Positions 42,260 to 51,751 of a stretch of DNA of 64,000 nt are shown here, in pieces (position 1 is the first letter of the stretch; every line of letters starts with the position of its first letter). The translations under genes were made by a program, and so were the position numbers. The notes under the pieces are model-generated. The model searched no databases, was not told the DNA's origin, and saw nothing but the letters and a program-made list of their open reading frames with translations. Origin of the DNA: Sphingomonas oleivorans (GTDB lineage: Bacteria; Pseudomonadota; Alphaproteobacteria; Sphingomonadales; Sphingomonadaceae). The stretch covers positions 248,001-312,000 of the forward strand of contig NZ_NWBU01000004.1 in the NCBI RefSeq assembly GCF_003050615.1, in the 5' to 3' direction.

Positions 42260-42455
42260 ACGGAGCCCGGTCGTTAAGCCTTTCGGAGGCCGACCGGTGC
42301 AGCAAGTCGCGGGCCTATAGCCGGCTCATCGGGGGGCCGCAAGGGGGTCCGGCGATGTTCGTTGCGATTGACGTCCATCGCATCCGCCGCATGCGGCCGT
42401 GGCCACGCCGTCCGCCACTTACGCCTGCGCCCATTTTCCGCTAGGGCGCGCGGCC

Positions 42456-44267
42456 ATGACCACGCCGCTCGACAAAATCCGCAATTTCTCGATCATCGCC
42501 CATATCGATCATGGCAAGTCGACGCTCGCCGACCGGCTGATCCAGCGCACCGGCGGCCTTTCGGACCGCGAAATGTCCGCCCAGGTGCTCGACAATATGG
42601 AGATAGAGAAGGAGCGCGGCATCACCATCAAGGCGCAGACCGTGCGCCTTGATTACAAGGCGTCGGACGGCGAGACCTATACGCTCAACCTGATGGACAC
42701 GCCGGGCCATGTCGACTTCGCCTATGAGGTGTCGCGCAGCCTCGCCGCCTGCGAGGGCGCGCTGCTCGTCGTCGATGCCGCGCAAGGCGTGGAGGCGCAG
42801 ACGCTCGCCAACGTCTATCAATCGATCGAGCATGATCATGAGATCGTGCCCGTCATCAACAAGATCGACCTGCCCGCCGCCGAGCCGGACAAGGTCAAGG
42901 CCGAAATAGAGGACATCATCGGCCTGCCCGCGGACGATGCCGTGCTCGCCTCGGCCAAGTCGGGCATCGGCATCGACGATATCCTCGAATCGATCGTCAA
43001 GCGCATCCCTGCGCCCAAGGGCGATGCCGCCGCGCCGCTCAAGGCGATGCTCGTCGATAGCTGGTACGATCCCTATCTCGGCGTCGTGATCCTCGTGCGC
43101 GTGATCGACGGCGTGCTGAAGAAGGGCCAGCAGATCAAGTTCATGCAGGCCGGCACGCAGCATCTGGTGGACCGCGTCGGCTGCTTCCGCCCCAAGATCG
43201 AGCAGCTTGGCGAGCTCGGCCCCGGCGAGGTCGGCTTCATCACCGCGCAGATCAAGGAAGTATCGCAGACCGCCGTCGGCGACACGATCACCGATGCCAA
43301 GAAGCCCGCCGCCGAAGCGCTTCCGGGCTTCAAGGAAGTGCAGCCGGTCGTCTTCTGCGGCCTCTTCCCCGTGGACGCCAATGATTTCGAGAAGCTGCGC
43401 GACAGCCTCTACAAGCTGCGCCTCAACGACGCCTCGTTCAGCTTCGAGATGGAGACCTCGGCCGCGCTCGGCTTCGGCTTCCGCTGCGGCTTCCTGGGCC
43501 TTCTCCATCTGGAAATCATCCAGGAGCGGCTGACGCGCGAATATGATCTCGATCTGATCACCACCGCGCCTTCGGTCGTTTATCACATCAACCTCGCGCA
43601 TAATCAGGGCGTGCAGGAGCTGCACAATCCCGCCGACATGCCCGATGCGATGAAGATCGCCTCGGTCGAGGAGCCGTGGATCGAGGCAACCATCTACGTC
43701 CCCGACGAGCATCTCGGCTCGATCCTCAAGCTCTGCCAGGATCGGCGCGGCATTCAGAAGAACCTCACCTATGTCTCCGGCCGCGCGCAGATCACCTATG
43801 AGCTGCCGCTCAACGAAGTGGTGTTCGATTTCTACGACCGGCTGAAATCGATCAGCCGGGGCTATGCCAGCTTCGACTATCATCAGATCGGCTATCGCGA
43901 GGGCGATCTCGTCAAGATGAACGTGCTGGTGAACAATGAGCCGGTCGACGCGCTGTCGATGATCGTCCACCGTTCGCAAGCCGAATCGCGCGGGCGGCAC
44001 ATGTGCGAGCGACTGAAGGACCTCATCCCGCGCCATATGTTCAAGGTGCCGATCCAGGCGGCGATCGGCGGCAAGGTGATCGCGCGCGAGACGATCGCCG
44101 CGCTCCGCAAGGACGTGACCGCCAAATGCTATGGCGGCGACGCGACGCGCAAACGCAAGCTCCTCGAGAAGCAGAAGGAGGGCAAGAAGCGGATGCGCGA
44201 ATATGGCAGCGTGCAGATCCCGCAGGAGGCGTTCATTGCCGCGCTGAGGATGGGCGACGAAGGCTGA
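42456..44267 (+). CDS. lepA: Elongation factor 4 (LepA)
   Basis: The 603-residue translational GTPase back-translocates ribosomes or helps their assembly under stress. G-motifs AHIDHGKST near residue 14, DTPGHVDF near 81 and NKIDLP near 136 are intact; LepA-specific C-terminal motifs [18 protein letters not shown] and [20 protein letters not shown] near 565-585 are complete. The start at 42456 ([10 protein letters not shown]) is preferred over an in-frame upstream ATG. It is followed by a hairpin. Confidence 0.97.
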   Translation: MTTPLDKIRNFSIIAHIDHGKSTLADRLIQRTGGLSDREMSAQVLDNMEIEKERGITIKAQTVRLDYKASDGETYTLNLMDTPGHVDFAYEVSRSLAACEGALLVVDAAQGVEAQTLANVYQSIEHDHEIVPVINKIDLPAAEPDKVKAEIEDIIGLPADDAVLASAKSGIGIDDILESIVKRIPAPKGDAAAPLKAMLVDSWYDPYLGVVILVRVIDGVLKKGQQIKFMQAGTQHLVDRVGCFRPKIEQLGELGPGEVGFITAQIKEVSQTAVGDTITDAKKPAAEALPGFKEVQPVVFCGLFPVDANDFEKLRDSLYKLRLNDASFSFEMETSAALGFGFRCGFLGLLHLEIIQERLTREYDLDLITTAPSVVYHINLAHNQGVQELHNPADMPDAMKIASVEEPWIEATIYVPDEHLGSILKLCQDRRGIQKNLTYVSGRAQITYELPLNEVVFDFYDRLKSISRGYASFDYHQIGYREGDLVKMNVLVNNEPVDALSMIVHRSQAESRGRHMCERLKDLIPRHMFKVPIQAAIGGKVIARETIAALRKDVTAKCYGGDATRKRKLLEKQKEGKKRMREYGSVQIPQEAFIAALRMGDEG

Positions 44268-44283
44268 GGCTGAGCGCCCGAGA

Positions 44284-44319
44284 CTAACGGACGAATTGCG
44301 CATGCAATTCATCCGTTAG
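44284..44319 (+). terminator. Long hairpin after lepA
   Basis: Sixteen-base arms with one mismatch (starting ctaacgga and ending tccgttag) flank gcat, 17 bases after the lepA stop. It lacks a T-run. It may be a terminator, a processing hairpin or a site for a palindrome-binding protein; the sequence is less GC-rich than the other hairpins in the window. Confidence 0.55.
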
Positions 44320-44451
44320 GCGAGGAAAAGCGCCAGCCCGGCCGACGACCGGCCGGCCTGCACGGCCGTGTCGATCGACGGCGCGGCTTCGCCGCGACGC
44401 ATGCCCACCCCATGCTACAGCCCCGCCATTGCTGACCCTGCGGAGCCGCCG

Positions 44452-45084
44452 ATGACCATCGCCCAATCGCTGCTGGCCTTCCTCCTCGCCGCCGGCCTGC
44501 TCACCATCACGCCCGGCGTCGATACCGCGATGATCCTGCGGACGGCGACCATCGAAGGCCCCGCGCGGGCCGCCTTCGCCGCGCTCGGCATCGGGCTCGG
44601 CTGCCTGCTCTGGGGGGCGGGAACGGCGCTCGGCCTGGGCGTGCTGCTCGCCGCGTCCGAACTCGCCTTCACCATCGTCAAATGGGCGGGTGCCGCCTAT
44701 CTCGTCTGGCTCGGCATCGGGCTGATCCGCAATCCCCGCCAGGGTCTCACGACTGCGCGAGGCAGCGCGCCCGCCGCCGGATCGGGCGCTGCGACATGGC
44801 TGTGCCGGGGATTGCTGACCAATTTGTTGAATCCCAAGGTCGGCGTCTTCTACATCAGCTTCCTGCCGCAATTCGTGCCCGATGGCGTGCCGGTGGCGGG
44901 CTACAGCTTCCTGCTGGCGGCGATGCATGTGGTGCTCGGCCTGCTCTGGGCCGGGGCGCTGATCGCTGCCTCCGTCCCGCTCGGCCGCTTCCTGTCGCGC
45001 CCTTCGACCGTCCGCGCGATGGACCGGCTGACCGGCACCGTCTTCATCGCTTTTGGCGTGAAACTCGCTTTGTCCAGGCGCTGA
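44452..45084 (+). CDS. LysE/RhtB-family exporter
   Basis: The 210-residue protein has the six-helix LysE pattern: TITPGVDTAMILRTATIEGP near residue 18 with the family Gly-x-x-x-Gly-rich helix GLGCLLWGAGTALGLG near 48 and LLTNLLNPKVGVFYISFLPQF near 125. It exports an amino acid or other small amphiphile (RhtB type), with substrate unknown. The start at 44452 is preferred to longer in-frame starts. It is convergent with the LysR gene. Confidence 0.88.
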   Translation: MTIAQSLLAFLLAAGLLTITPGVDTAMILRTATIEGPARAAFAALGIGLGCLLWGAGTALGLGVLLAASELAFTIVKWAGAAYLVWLGIGLIRNPRQGLTTARGSAPAAGSGAATWLCRGLLTNLLNPKVGVFYISFLPQFVPDGVPVAGYSFLLAAMHVVLGLLWAGALIAASVPLGRFLSRPSTVRAMDRLTGTVFIAFGVKLALSRR

Positions 45085-45170
45085 TCCCTTCCCACCGTCA
45101 TTCCGGCTGGAGCATTTTTCACCAAACCGCGCTCAGCCCGAGCGCACTGATTCAATCTGGGTGAAACCCG

Positions 45171-46103
45171 CTAAGCCGCATTCTCCCGCTCCCCGAACCG
45201 CGCCCAGGGCGCGAAGGAGAGATGCTGCACCAGATATTCGATCAGCACGGACACGCGCTTGGGCCGCAACGCGCCCGGCGGCGTCACCACATTCACATTG
45301 ATGATCGGCGCATGCCAGTCGCACATCACCGGCTCCAGCCGCCCATCCATCAGTTCGCGCCAGATCAGAAATTCGGGCTGCACCGCCACGCCCTGCCCTG
45401 CCAATAGCGCGGGCAGCAACGCATCCGCATTGTTCGATCGCATCCCCGCCGGCACGCGCACCGCATATTCGCCCTCGGTCGCATGCTCGAAGCGCCACAC
45501 GGTCGGCGAGGCGAGATAGGTGTAGATCAGGCCGACATGCCCCTCCAGCTCGCGCGGGTGGCTCGGCCGGCCATGCTTGTCCCAATAATCCGGCGTCGCC
45601 ACCAGCGGCCGGCGCACCTCGAACAGCCGCCGCGCGCGCAGCGATGAATCGCTCAGCGCCGCGATGCGCAGCGCAAGGTCATATCCCTCTCCCACCAGAT
45701 CGACGAACTGGTCGCTAAGGAAGAGCTCCACCGAAACCTCGGGATAGAGCGCCATGAAGGTCGGCAGCAGCGGCGCCAGATGCTGCATCCCGAAGGACAT
45801 GGGGGCGGACATGCGCACCAGCCCGCGCGGGGTCGCCGATTGCGCCGATGCCTCCGCCTCCGCCGCCTCGCCTTCCGCCAGGATGCGCGCCGCCCGATCG
45901 AGCGACTCCCGCCCGCTCTCGCTCAGCGACAGGCGGCGCGATGTACGATGGAGCAGGGTCGTCCCCAACCGCTGCTCGAGCCGCGTCACCGCCTTGGACA
46001 CGGTCGCCTTGGAAAGCTTCAGCTCGTCCGCCGCGCGGGCGAAGGAGCCCGTGTCCGCCACCTTCGCGAAAATCGCCCAGGCTTCGAAATCCGGCAATGA
46101 CAT
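45171..46103 (-). CDS. LysR-family transcriptional regulator
   Basis: The 310-residue regulator has an N-terminal winged HTH (about 5-65, with [20 protein letters not shown] near 22) and a periplasmic-binding-protein-like effector domain. It is divergent from the pirin gene (107-base gap), so it probably controls pirin and wrbA; a T-N11-A-type palindrome lies at 46116-46132. LysR regulators beside pirin and quinone-reductase genes often respond to redox or aromatic compounds, but the effector here is unknown. Confidence 0.92.
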   Translation of the reverse strand: MSLPDFEAWAIFAKVADTGSFARAADELKLSKATVSKAVTRLEQRLGTTLLHRTSRRLSLSESGRESLDRAARILAEGEAAEAEASAQSATPRGLVRMSAPMSFGMQHLAPLLPTFMALYPEVSVELFLSDQFVDLVGEGYDLALRIAALSDSSLRARRLFEVRRPLVATPDYWDKHGRPSHPRELEGHVGLIYTYLASPTVWRFEHATEGEYAVRVPAGMRSNNADALLPALLAGQGVAVQPEFLIWRELMDGRLEPVMCDWHAPIINVNVVTPPGALRPKRVSVLIEYLVQHLSFAPWARFGERENAA

Positions 46104-46115
46104 AGGCTCACCTTC

Positions 46116-46132
46116 AGAAACGATGAGTTTCT
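46116..46132. promoter_or_regulatory. Candidate LysR operator between LysR and pirin genes
   Basis: The 17 bases agaaac-gatga-gtttct are an inverted repeat, and the region contains a T-N11-A core. It lies 12 bases from the LysR start and 78 before pirin. LysR regulators usually bind such sites in divergent gaps. Confidence 0.4.
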
Positions 46133-46210
46133 ATCATTCCTGTTTTTGCCCGGCTGTAAATCCTTATCTTGGCGTCAACAGCATTGCTCATCCGAGCAGG
46201 GAGACAGTAG

Positions 46211-46909
46211 ATGATCGACCTTCGTCCTTTCGACAGCCTCGGCGGCGCCAACCATGGCTGGCTCGACGCCAAGCATCATTTTTCCTTCGCCAACTATTAT
46301 GATCCCAAGCGGATGAACTGGGGTTCGCTGCGCGTGTGGAATGACGACACCATCGCCCCGCGCACGGGCTTCCCGCCGCATCCCCATTCGGACATGGAAA
46401 TCATCACCTATGTCCGCAAGGGCGCCATCACGCATCAGGACAATCTGGGCAATAAGGGCCGCACCACGGCCGGCGACGTCCAGGTGATGTCCGCGGGCAC
46501 CGGCATCGCGCATTCCGAATATAATCTGGAGGACGAGACGACCCAGATCTTCCAGATCTGGATCCTGCCCACCGGCCGCGGCAAGGCGCCGAGCTGGGGC
46601 ACGCGGCCCTTCCCCAAGGGCGAGCGCTCCGGCCATTTCGTGACCCTCGCCTCGGGCTTCGAGAATGATGGCGACGCGCTGCCGATCCGCACCGACGCCC
46701 GCGTCGTCGGCGCGACGCTGAAGGCAGGCGAGAGCGCCGAATATCCGCTCGGCAAGGATCGCCACGCCTATCTGGTGCCGGCGGCCGGCGCGATCGAGAT
46801 TGACGGCATTCGCGTCAACGCTCGCGACGGCGCCGCGATCAGCGACGTGGAGACGCTGCGCGTCACCGCGCTCGAGGATGCCGAGATCGTCCTCGTCGAC
46901 GCGGCCTGA
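46211..46909 (+). CDS. Pirin-family protein (YhaK-type)
   Basis: The 232-residue bicupin protein has [16 protein letters not shown] near residue 57, supplying His ligands for an Fe-binding cupin site; [10 protein letters not shown]-like motif ([12 protein letters not shown]) near 95 is also typical. Bacterial pirins have quercetinase or redox-sensing roles. It is followed by wrbA after 58 bases. The pair is divergent from a LysR gene; the trio is common in proteobacteria. Confidence 0.9.
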   Translation: MIDLRPFDSLGGANHGWLDAKHHFSFANYYDPKRMNWGSLRVWNDDTIAPRTGFPPHPHSDMEIITYVRKGAITHQDNLGNKGRTTAGDVQVMSAGTGIAHSEYNLEDETTQIFQIWILPTGRGKAPSWGTRPFPKGERSGHFVTLASGFENDGDALPIRTDARVVGATLKAGESAEYPLGKDRHAYLVPAAGAIEIDGIRVNARDGAAISDVETLRVTALEDAEIVLVDAA

Positions 46910-46967
46910 CATGCTGCGGCGCCTTTTGACTCTTTTCCGTTCCTCCGTTCAGCCAAGGAAGACACGC

Positions 46968-47567
46968 ATGAGCAAGGTCCTCGTCCTGTATTATTCGAGC
47001 TATGGTCATATCGAGCAGATGGCCGAGGCCGTCGCCGAGGGCGCCCGTTCAACGGGCGCCACGGTGGACATCAAGCGCGTGCCCGAGCTGGTGCCGGAGG
47101 AAGTGGCGAAGAACAGCCATTTCAAGCTGGATCAGAAGGCGCCGATCGCGACCGTCGACGATCTCGAACATTATGATGCGATCATCGTCGGCACGGGCAC
47201 GCGCTATGGCCGCATGTCCTCGCAAATGGCCAATTTCCTCGATCAGACCGGCGGCCTGTGGATGCGCGGCGCGCTCAACGGCAAAGTGGGCGCGGCCTTC
47301 AGCGCCACCGCCAGCCAGCATGGCGGGCAGGAAACGACGCTTTTCTCGATCATCACCAACCTGATGCATCTCGGCCTGGTGGTGGTCGGCCTGCCCTACA
47401 GCTTCCAGGGCCAGCTCAAGCTGGACGAGGTGACCGGCGGTTCGCCCTATGGCGCGACGACCATCACCGGCGGCGACGGTTCGCGCCAGCCGAGCGAGAA
47501 TGAGCTGGAAGGCGCCCGTTTCCAGGGCCGCCATGTCGCGGAAATCGCCAACCGGCTGTTCGGCTGA
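46968..47567 (+). CDS. wrbA: NAD(P)H:quinone oxidoreductase WrbA
   Basis: The 199-residue flavodoxin-like enzyme reduces quinones by two electrons with FMN, avoiding semiquinone radicals. The N-terminus [20 protein letters not shown] binds FMN phosphate; [20 protein letters not shown] near 72-92 and [14 protein letters not shown] near 112 are family motifs. The start at 46968 has a ccaaggaa site upstream. It ends at a strong terminator. Confidence 0.93.
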   Translation: MSKVLVLYYSSYGHIEQMAEAVAEGARSTGATVDIKRVPELVPEEVAKNSHFKLDQKAPIATVDDLEHYDAIIVGTGTRYGRMSSQMANFLDQTGGLWMRGALNGKVGAAFSATASQHGGQETTLFSIITNLMHLGLVVVGLPYSFQGQLKLDEVTGGSPYGATTITGGDGSRQPSENELEGARFQGRHVAEIANRLFG

Positions 47568-47573
47568 TCCACC

Positions 47574-47602
47574 GGCGGCGGAGCATGCTCCGCCGCCATT
47601 TT
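47574..47602 (+). terminator. Intrinsic terminator after wrbA
   Basis: A perfect 24-base palindrome (ggcggcggagca and tgctccgccgcc) is followed by attttccc. It begins seven bases after the wrbA stop. The following 280 bases, to the UrcA gene, contain no convincing gene; they hold its promoter. Confidence 0.85.
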
Positions 47603-47881
47603 CCCGCGTAGGATCAGGGGCCGGAACACACGCATAAGTTGCGCGGCACGGTCCGAAAAACCGCCTCGGATCGAGTATTTACCGCATCGCAGCGGCCGAT
47701 TCCTGTTGCAGCGCAATGTCGAAATCGCCGGATTTGCGCGCTTTTCGACTTGTTCGGCTCCGATCCGAACCTATAATGTTCGCGTGGGCCGCAAATGGCC
47801 CGCTGTCGGCGCGATCCGTCGTGCCCGGCATATAAAAACACGAGACGTCACCATGTCGAGTGCCGTCCGCAGGAGAATGCC

Positions 47882-48268
47882 ATGCCTACCCCTCGGTCGG
47901 GCCCCAGCCCGCGCCCCTCATGGGCTATCGCCATCGCCGCCATCCTGTCCTTCGGGGCTTCGGCTGCGCATGCCGATCCCCAGATCCAGGTCGATGCCAC
48001 ATCCGGGGATTCCATCACCCGGACGAAGATCGTCCATACCGACGATCTCAACCTTGCCAGCCCGGTGGCGCAGCGCAGGCTGGAACTGCGCATCGCCCGC
48101 GCGGCGCGCGAGGTCTGCGGCTATTCCTCGATGCACGGGCTGCGTCCGCCCGAATCCTATCTGCGTTGCGAAGAAGGCGCGCTCGCAGGCGCGGCCCGTC
48201 AATGGGCCCCGCTCCAGAAAAGCGCCGAGCGCGACAGCGGCCGTTCGTCCATCCGCTTGATGGATTAA
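47882..48268 (+). CDS. UrcA-family exported protein
   Basis: The 128-residue protein has a signal peptide (to about residue 32, SWAIAIAAILSFGASAAHAD) and the UrcA pattern: KIVHTDDLNLASPVAQRRLELRI (motif near 48-70) with ARAAREVCG near 73 and a second Cys in YLRCEEGAL near 95. UrcA proteins are small, secreted, with a conserved Cys pair, mostly in sphingomonads and Caulobacterales, and of unknown function. The start at 47882 follows aggagaatgcc; other starts upstream are in frame but lack a leader. Confidence 0.85.
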   Translation: MPTPRSGPSPRPSWAIAIAAILSFGASAAHADPQIQVDATSGDSITRTKIVHTDDLNLASPVAQRRLELRIARAAREVCGYSSMHGLRPPESYLRCEEGALAGAARQWAPLQKSAERDSGRSSIRLMD

Positions 48269-48301
48269 TCAAGCGCGGACGAACGCGCAGCTCCCTTGAA
48301 G

Positions 48302-48334
48302 GGCGGCCGATGACCCCCCATCGGCCGCCTTTTT
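48302..48334 (+). terminator. Intrinsic terminator after the UrcA gene
   Basis: Eleven-base arms (ggcggccgatg and catcggccgcc) around acccccc are followed by tttttatt. A clear terminator, 34 bases past the stop. Confidence 0.9.
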
Positions 48335-48473
48335 ATTATGTCCGTCACCCTGCAACGGAGTTGGGCGAAAAACGGACCTAGCGAGACCTGTGCGCGGGTG
48401 GGAGTAGCCGAGGGTGGAAGAAGCTGATTCCATGGGCTTTCCGAGATGGAGAGGGCCGAGATGGAGAGGAGCC

Positions 48474-48706
48474 ATGTCCCATCGTTCGATCGGCCAGGAA
48501 CAGTTCGGCTTTTCGCGCCAACAGCGCTCGTCATCCTCGCTCGACGAGATGGCCAGGCTGATCTCGGGTGGGAGCCGATCATGACGCTGCTCGCCCCACT
48601 CTATCCGGCAATGAAGGGAGAGCCCGCCCGGCCACCTTGGCGATGTTCAAGGCGCTATTCCTGCAGTCTGCTATGATCTGTCCGTCGCGTCGGCGCTTCG
48701 CTATGG
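48474..48706 (+). pseudogene. Degenerate IS5-family transposase fragment
   Basis: The start of an IS5-type transposase is readable only by joining frames. MSHRSIGQEQFGFSRQQRSS reads from 48474 and stops after 36 codons. The next piece, WEPIMTLLAPLYPAMKGEP, is in another frame from about 48570. The LAMFKALFLQ stretch, typical of IS5, needs a third frame, and VCYDLS (where active copies have VWYDLSD) needs a fourth. The C-terminal catalytic part is gone. At least three frameshifts show it is inactive. The region 48335-48473 holds no gene. It marks an old insertion between the UrcA and GT4 genes. Confidence 0.75.
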
Positions 48707-48793
48707 CCGCATTCTTCTCGCCGGGGTCTTGCACGGGCGCCACCCGTCCCGTTCCGCATGGCTTTTTGCCGAGACACCTTCTACGAGCCGCCG

Positions 48794-49948
48794 ATGGACG
48801 TTACCGATCTTCGCGTCGCCCTGTTCACGGGCAATTATAATTATGTCCGGGATGGCGCCAATCAGGCGCTGAACCGGCTCGTCGGCTATCTCCAGCGCGA
48901 AGGCGCCAAGGTCCGCATCTACAGCCCCCGCACCGATACGCCCGCCTTCCCCTCCACCGGCAAGGTGATCGGCGTGCCGGCGCTGCCGCTACCCGGCCGC
49001 GCCGAATATCGCGCCCCGCTGTGCATCCCGCCCCGGGTGAAGCGCGACATCAGGGATTTCGATCCCACCATCTTTCATGTCGCCAGCCCCGAAATATTGG
49101 GCCATCGCGCCGTCACGCTCGCCCGCAAGCGCGACCTGCCGGTCGTCGCCTCGGTCCATACCCGCTTCGAAACCTATCCGCGCTATTATGGCCTCGCCTT
49201 CATGGAGCCGCTGGTGGAGGCCGCGCTGCGCCGCTTCTATCGCCGCTGCGACGCCATTTTCGCGCCCTCCGAATCCATGGCTCAGCTGCTGCGCGAACAG
49301 CGGATGAGCTATCATGTCGGCATCTGGTCACGCGGCGTCGATCGCGAGGTCTTCTCGCCCGCGCGGCGCGACATGAACTGGCGCCGCAGCCTCGGCATCG
49401 CCGATGACGAGCCCGTCATCGCCTTTGTCGGCCGGCTGGTGATGGAAAAGGGGCTGGACGTCTTCGCCGATGCGATCGATGCGCTCGATCGGCGCAATGT
49501 GCGCCATCGCGTGCTGGTGATCGGCGAGGGGCCGGCGCGCGAATGGTTCGAGCGCCGCCTGCCCGACGCCATCTTCGTCGGATTCCAGAAGGGCGACGAT
49601 CTCGGCCGCGCCATCGCCTCCGCCGACATGCTGTTCAATCCGTCCGTCACCGAGACGTTCGGCAATGTCACGCTCGAAGCCATGGCCGCCGGCCTTCCCG
49701 TCGTCGCCGCGCGCGCGACGGGCAGCCTCAGCCTCGTCACCGAAAATGTCACGGGCAAGCTGGTCCGCGCGGGTGGCACGGAAGCCTTCGCCAATGCGCT
49801 GCGCGTCTATTGCGAGGATCCCGGCACGCGCGAGGCAGCCGGCATTGCGGGCCGCAAGGCGAGCGAGCGCTATGGCTGGGATCAGGTCAATCAGAAGCTG
49901 GTCGAGGCCTATCTCCGCATCGTCCGGGCGCGGGCCAGGGGCAAATAG
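48794..49948 (+). CDS. Glycosyltransferase family 4 (GT4)
   Basis: The 384-residue GT-B enzyme has the GT4 C-terminal domain. Visible: GNYNYVRDGANQALNRLVGY near residue 13 (acceptor-side loop), HVASPEILGHRAV near 93, SVHTRFETYPRYYG near 118, IAFVGRLVMEKGLDVF near 208 and NPSVTETFGNVTLEAMAAGL near 281 (the E-x7-E donor motif). It resembles sulfoquinovosyl/mannosyl (SqdX/PimB-type) transferases. The sugar and lipid targets are unknown, and no polysaccharide cluster is around it. Start 48794 is near the IS remnant, so it may use a promoter in the remnant area. Confidence 0.88.
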   Translation: MDVTDLRVALFTGNYNYVRDGANQALNRLVGYLQREGAKVRIYSPRTDTPAFPSTGKVIGVPALPLPGRAEYRAPLCIPPRVKRDIRDFDPTIFHVASPEILGHRAVTLARKRDLPVVASVHTRFETYPRYYGLAFMEPLVEAALRRFYRRCDAIFAPSESMAQLLREQRMSYHVGIWSRGVDREVFSPARRDMNWRRSLGIADDEPVIAFVGRLVMEKGLDVFADAIDALDRRNVRHRVLVIGEGPAREWFERRLPDAIFVGFQKGDDLGRAIASADMLFNPSVTETFGNVTLEAMAAGLPVVAARATGSLSLVTENVTGKLVRAGGTEAFANALRVYCEDPGTREAAGIAGRKASERYGWDQVNQKLVEAYLRIVRARARGK

Positions 49949-50038
49949 GCCCGGCACCTCCGCCGCCCCGCCGGGGCAGGGGATGACGACCGGTCCGCTC
50001 CACGCTATTGAGCTCGACCCAAGCCCGTGGAGGCCCTT

Positions 50039-50734
50039 ATGCCCGTCACCACCATCGGTCTCGATGCCGACGACACGCTCTGGCACAATGAGACGATCTT
50101 CCGCCTCACGCAGCGCCGCTTCCAGGAATTGCTCGCCCCCTTCGCGGACGAGGCGCTGATCGAGGAGCGGCTGGCGGAGGTCGAGCAACGCAACCTCGCC
50201 CTCTATGGCTATGGCGCCAAGGGCTTCACCCTCTCGATGCTCGAAACCGCGCTGGAACTCAGCCGCGCCTGCGTGCCGGCGACGGTCGTCGAGGAGATTC
50301 TCGCCGCCGGCCGCGAAATGATGCGCCATCCCGTCGAGCCGCTGCCCGGCGTCACCGAGGCGCTGGAGACGCTGGCGGAGCGCGCGCGGCTCATTCTCAT
50401 CACCAAGGGCGATCTATTCCATCAGGAGGCCAAGCTCGCCGCCTCCGGCCTGGGCGATCATTTCTCGGGCGTCGAGATCGTCAGCGACAAGCGGGCGGAC
50501 ACCTATCGCCGCATCTTCGCGCGCCATGGCGCGGGCGCGGACCAGTCGCTGATGGCCGGAAACAGCGTCCGTTCGGACATATTGCCCGCGCTCGAGGCAG
50601 GCAGTTACGCCGCGCTCATTCCCTATCCGCTGGTCTGGGCGCATGAAGCGGCCGAGGTTCCGACCGGCCATCCCCGCTTCACCGAACTCGCCTCGCTCGC
50701 CGAACTCTCCGCCTGGCTCGAAAACCTCGCCTGA
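50039..50734 (+). CDS. HAD-family hydrolase (YfnB/5'-nucleotidase-like)
   Basis: The 231-residue HAD phosphatase has motif I GLDADDTLWHNE at about residue 6, motif II LILITKGD near 119, and motif III/IV MAGNSVRSDILPALEAG near 174. Type C1 helical cap. The start at 50039 has ggagg six bases upstream; a GTG at 50027 is less likely. Substrate is unknown; small nucleotide or sugar phosphates are common for this type. It follows the GT4 gene by 90 bases on the same strand. Confidence 0.85.
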   Translation: MPVTTIGLDADDTLWHNETIFRLTQRRFQELLAPFADEALIEERLAEVEQRNLALYGYGAKGFTLSMLETALELSRACVPATVVEEILAAGREMMRHPVEPLPGVTEALETLAERARLILITKGDLFHQEAKLAASGLGDHFSGVEIVSDKRADTYRRIFARHGAGADQSLMAGNSVRSDILPALEAGSYAALIPYPLVWAHEAAEVPTGHPRFTELASLAELSAWLENLA

Positions 50735-50784
50735 TCGTCCCGCCAGCTCCATCCTGCCGGCGCCATCCTGCCGGAGAATGCCGG

Positions 50785-51735
50785 TCAGGCCGACAGCAGC
50801 TCCATGTCGATCTCGTTCCGATAGGGCAGATCGGGGCCGCGGCGGGAGCAGGTCACGCCGGCGGCGCGTATCGCATAAGCGGCGAGCCGTTCCAGCTCTC
50901 CGCCGCCAAGCCCCGCGAGCCCCGTCGGGGAGGCCGCGCCATTGGCATGCAGATAGGCAAGCATCGCCGCCTGGAAGGTATCGCCGGCGCCGACCGTATC
51001 GACCACGCTGATGGGCGCTGCCGATATCTCGACCGCGCCATGCGCCTGCGAAAGAAGCAGCGCCCCGTCGCCGCCGCGCGTCACCACCACCAGCCGGCAG
51101 CGGTCGGAAAGCCAGCGCCGCGCGGTCTCGATCGGATCCGCGCCGGGATAGAGCAGGTCGATATCCTCGAGGCTCGCCTTCACCACATGCGCATAGCGTG
51201 CGAAGCGCTCGATCTGCTCCCGCCAGCGCGCCGTATCGGGCTCGACCGCGAGGCGGACGTTCGGATCGAGCGTGACGAGGCAATGCTCCCCCACCCGCTC
51301 GAGCAGCGCCAGCAGCCGATCCGCCGAAGGCTGGGTCACGAGCGGGAAGGAGCCGACATGGACGGCCGTGATCGAATCGATCGCGGCGGCGACCTCGTCG
51401 ACATCGGGATGGAAATTCGCCTCGTCCAGCCCCCGGAAACGGTAGCTGGCGATGCCCTGCTCGTCGAGGCTGACCAGCGCGCAGGGCGTCGGCCCCGTCG
51501 AGCGCGAGGCGAAGCGGACATCGACATTCTCGCGCGCCAGCGCATCCTGGAGCGCGCAGCCATAATCGTCGCCGGAAAGCGAGGTGGCGAGCGACACGGG
51601 CACGCCCAGCCGCGCGAGGCCGATCGCCACGTTGAACGGCGATCCGCCCGCGACGGCGCGCGGCCGCGCGCCGGACGAAGCTTGGTCCCCTTCCTCGAAT
51701 ACGTCGAACAGCGCCTCGCCGCAGATCAGAAACAT
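50785..51735 (-). CDS. Fructokinase-type PfkB sugar kinase
   Basis: The 316-residue PfkB kinase begins MFLICGEALFDVFEEGDQAS; GGSPFNVAIGLARLG near 37 and VDTVGAGDTFQAAMLAYL near 238 are family signatures with the catalytic Asp. It sits 16 bases downstream of a sugar porter on the same strand. This supports uptake and phosphorylation of fructose or a related sugar. The long in-frame extension before 51735 overlaps the porter gene and is rejected. Confidence 0.9.
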   Translation of the reverse strand: MFLICGEALFDVFEEGDQASSGARPRAVAGGSPFNVAIGLARLGVPVSLATSLSGDDYGCALQDALARENVDVRFASRSTGPTPCALVSLDEQGIASYRFRGLDEANFHPDVDEVAAAIDSITAVHVGSFPLVTQPSADRLLALLERVGEHCLVTLDPNVRLAVEPDTARWREQIERFARYAHVVKASLEDIDLLYPGADPIETARRWLSDRCRLVVVTRGGDGALLLSQAHGAVEISAAPISVVDTVGAGDTFQAAMLAYLHANGAASPTGLAGLGGGELERLAAYAIRAAGVTCSRRGPDLPYRNEIDMELLSA

Positions 51736-51751
51736 GCGGATATCCCCTCGA

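Noticed and set aside
48335-48473. IS5 terminal inverted repeat left of the transposase remnant
   Set aside because: Some ggacc/ggtcc-like bases occur, but no matching right end was found, so element borders cannot be defined.
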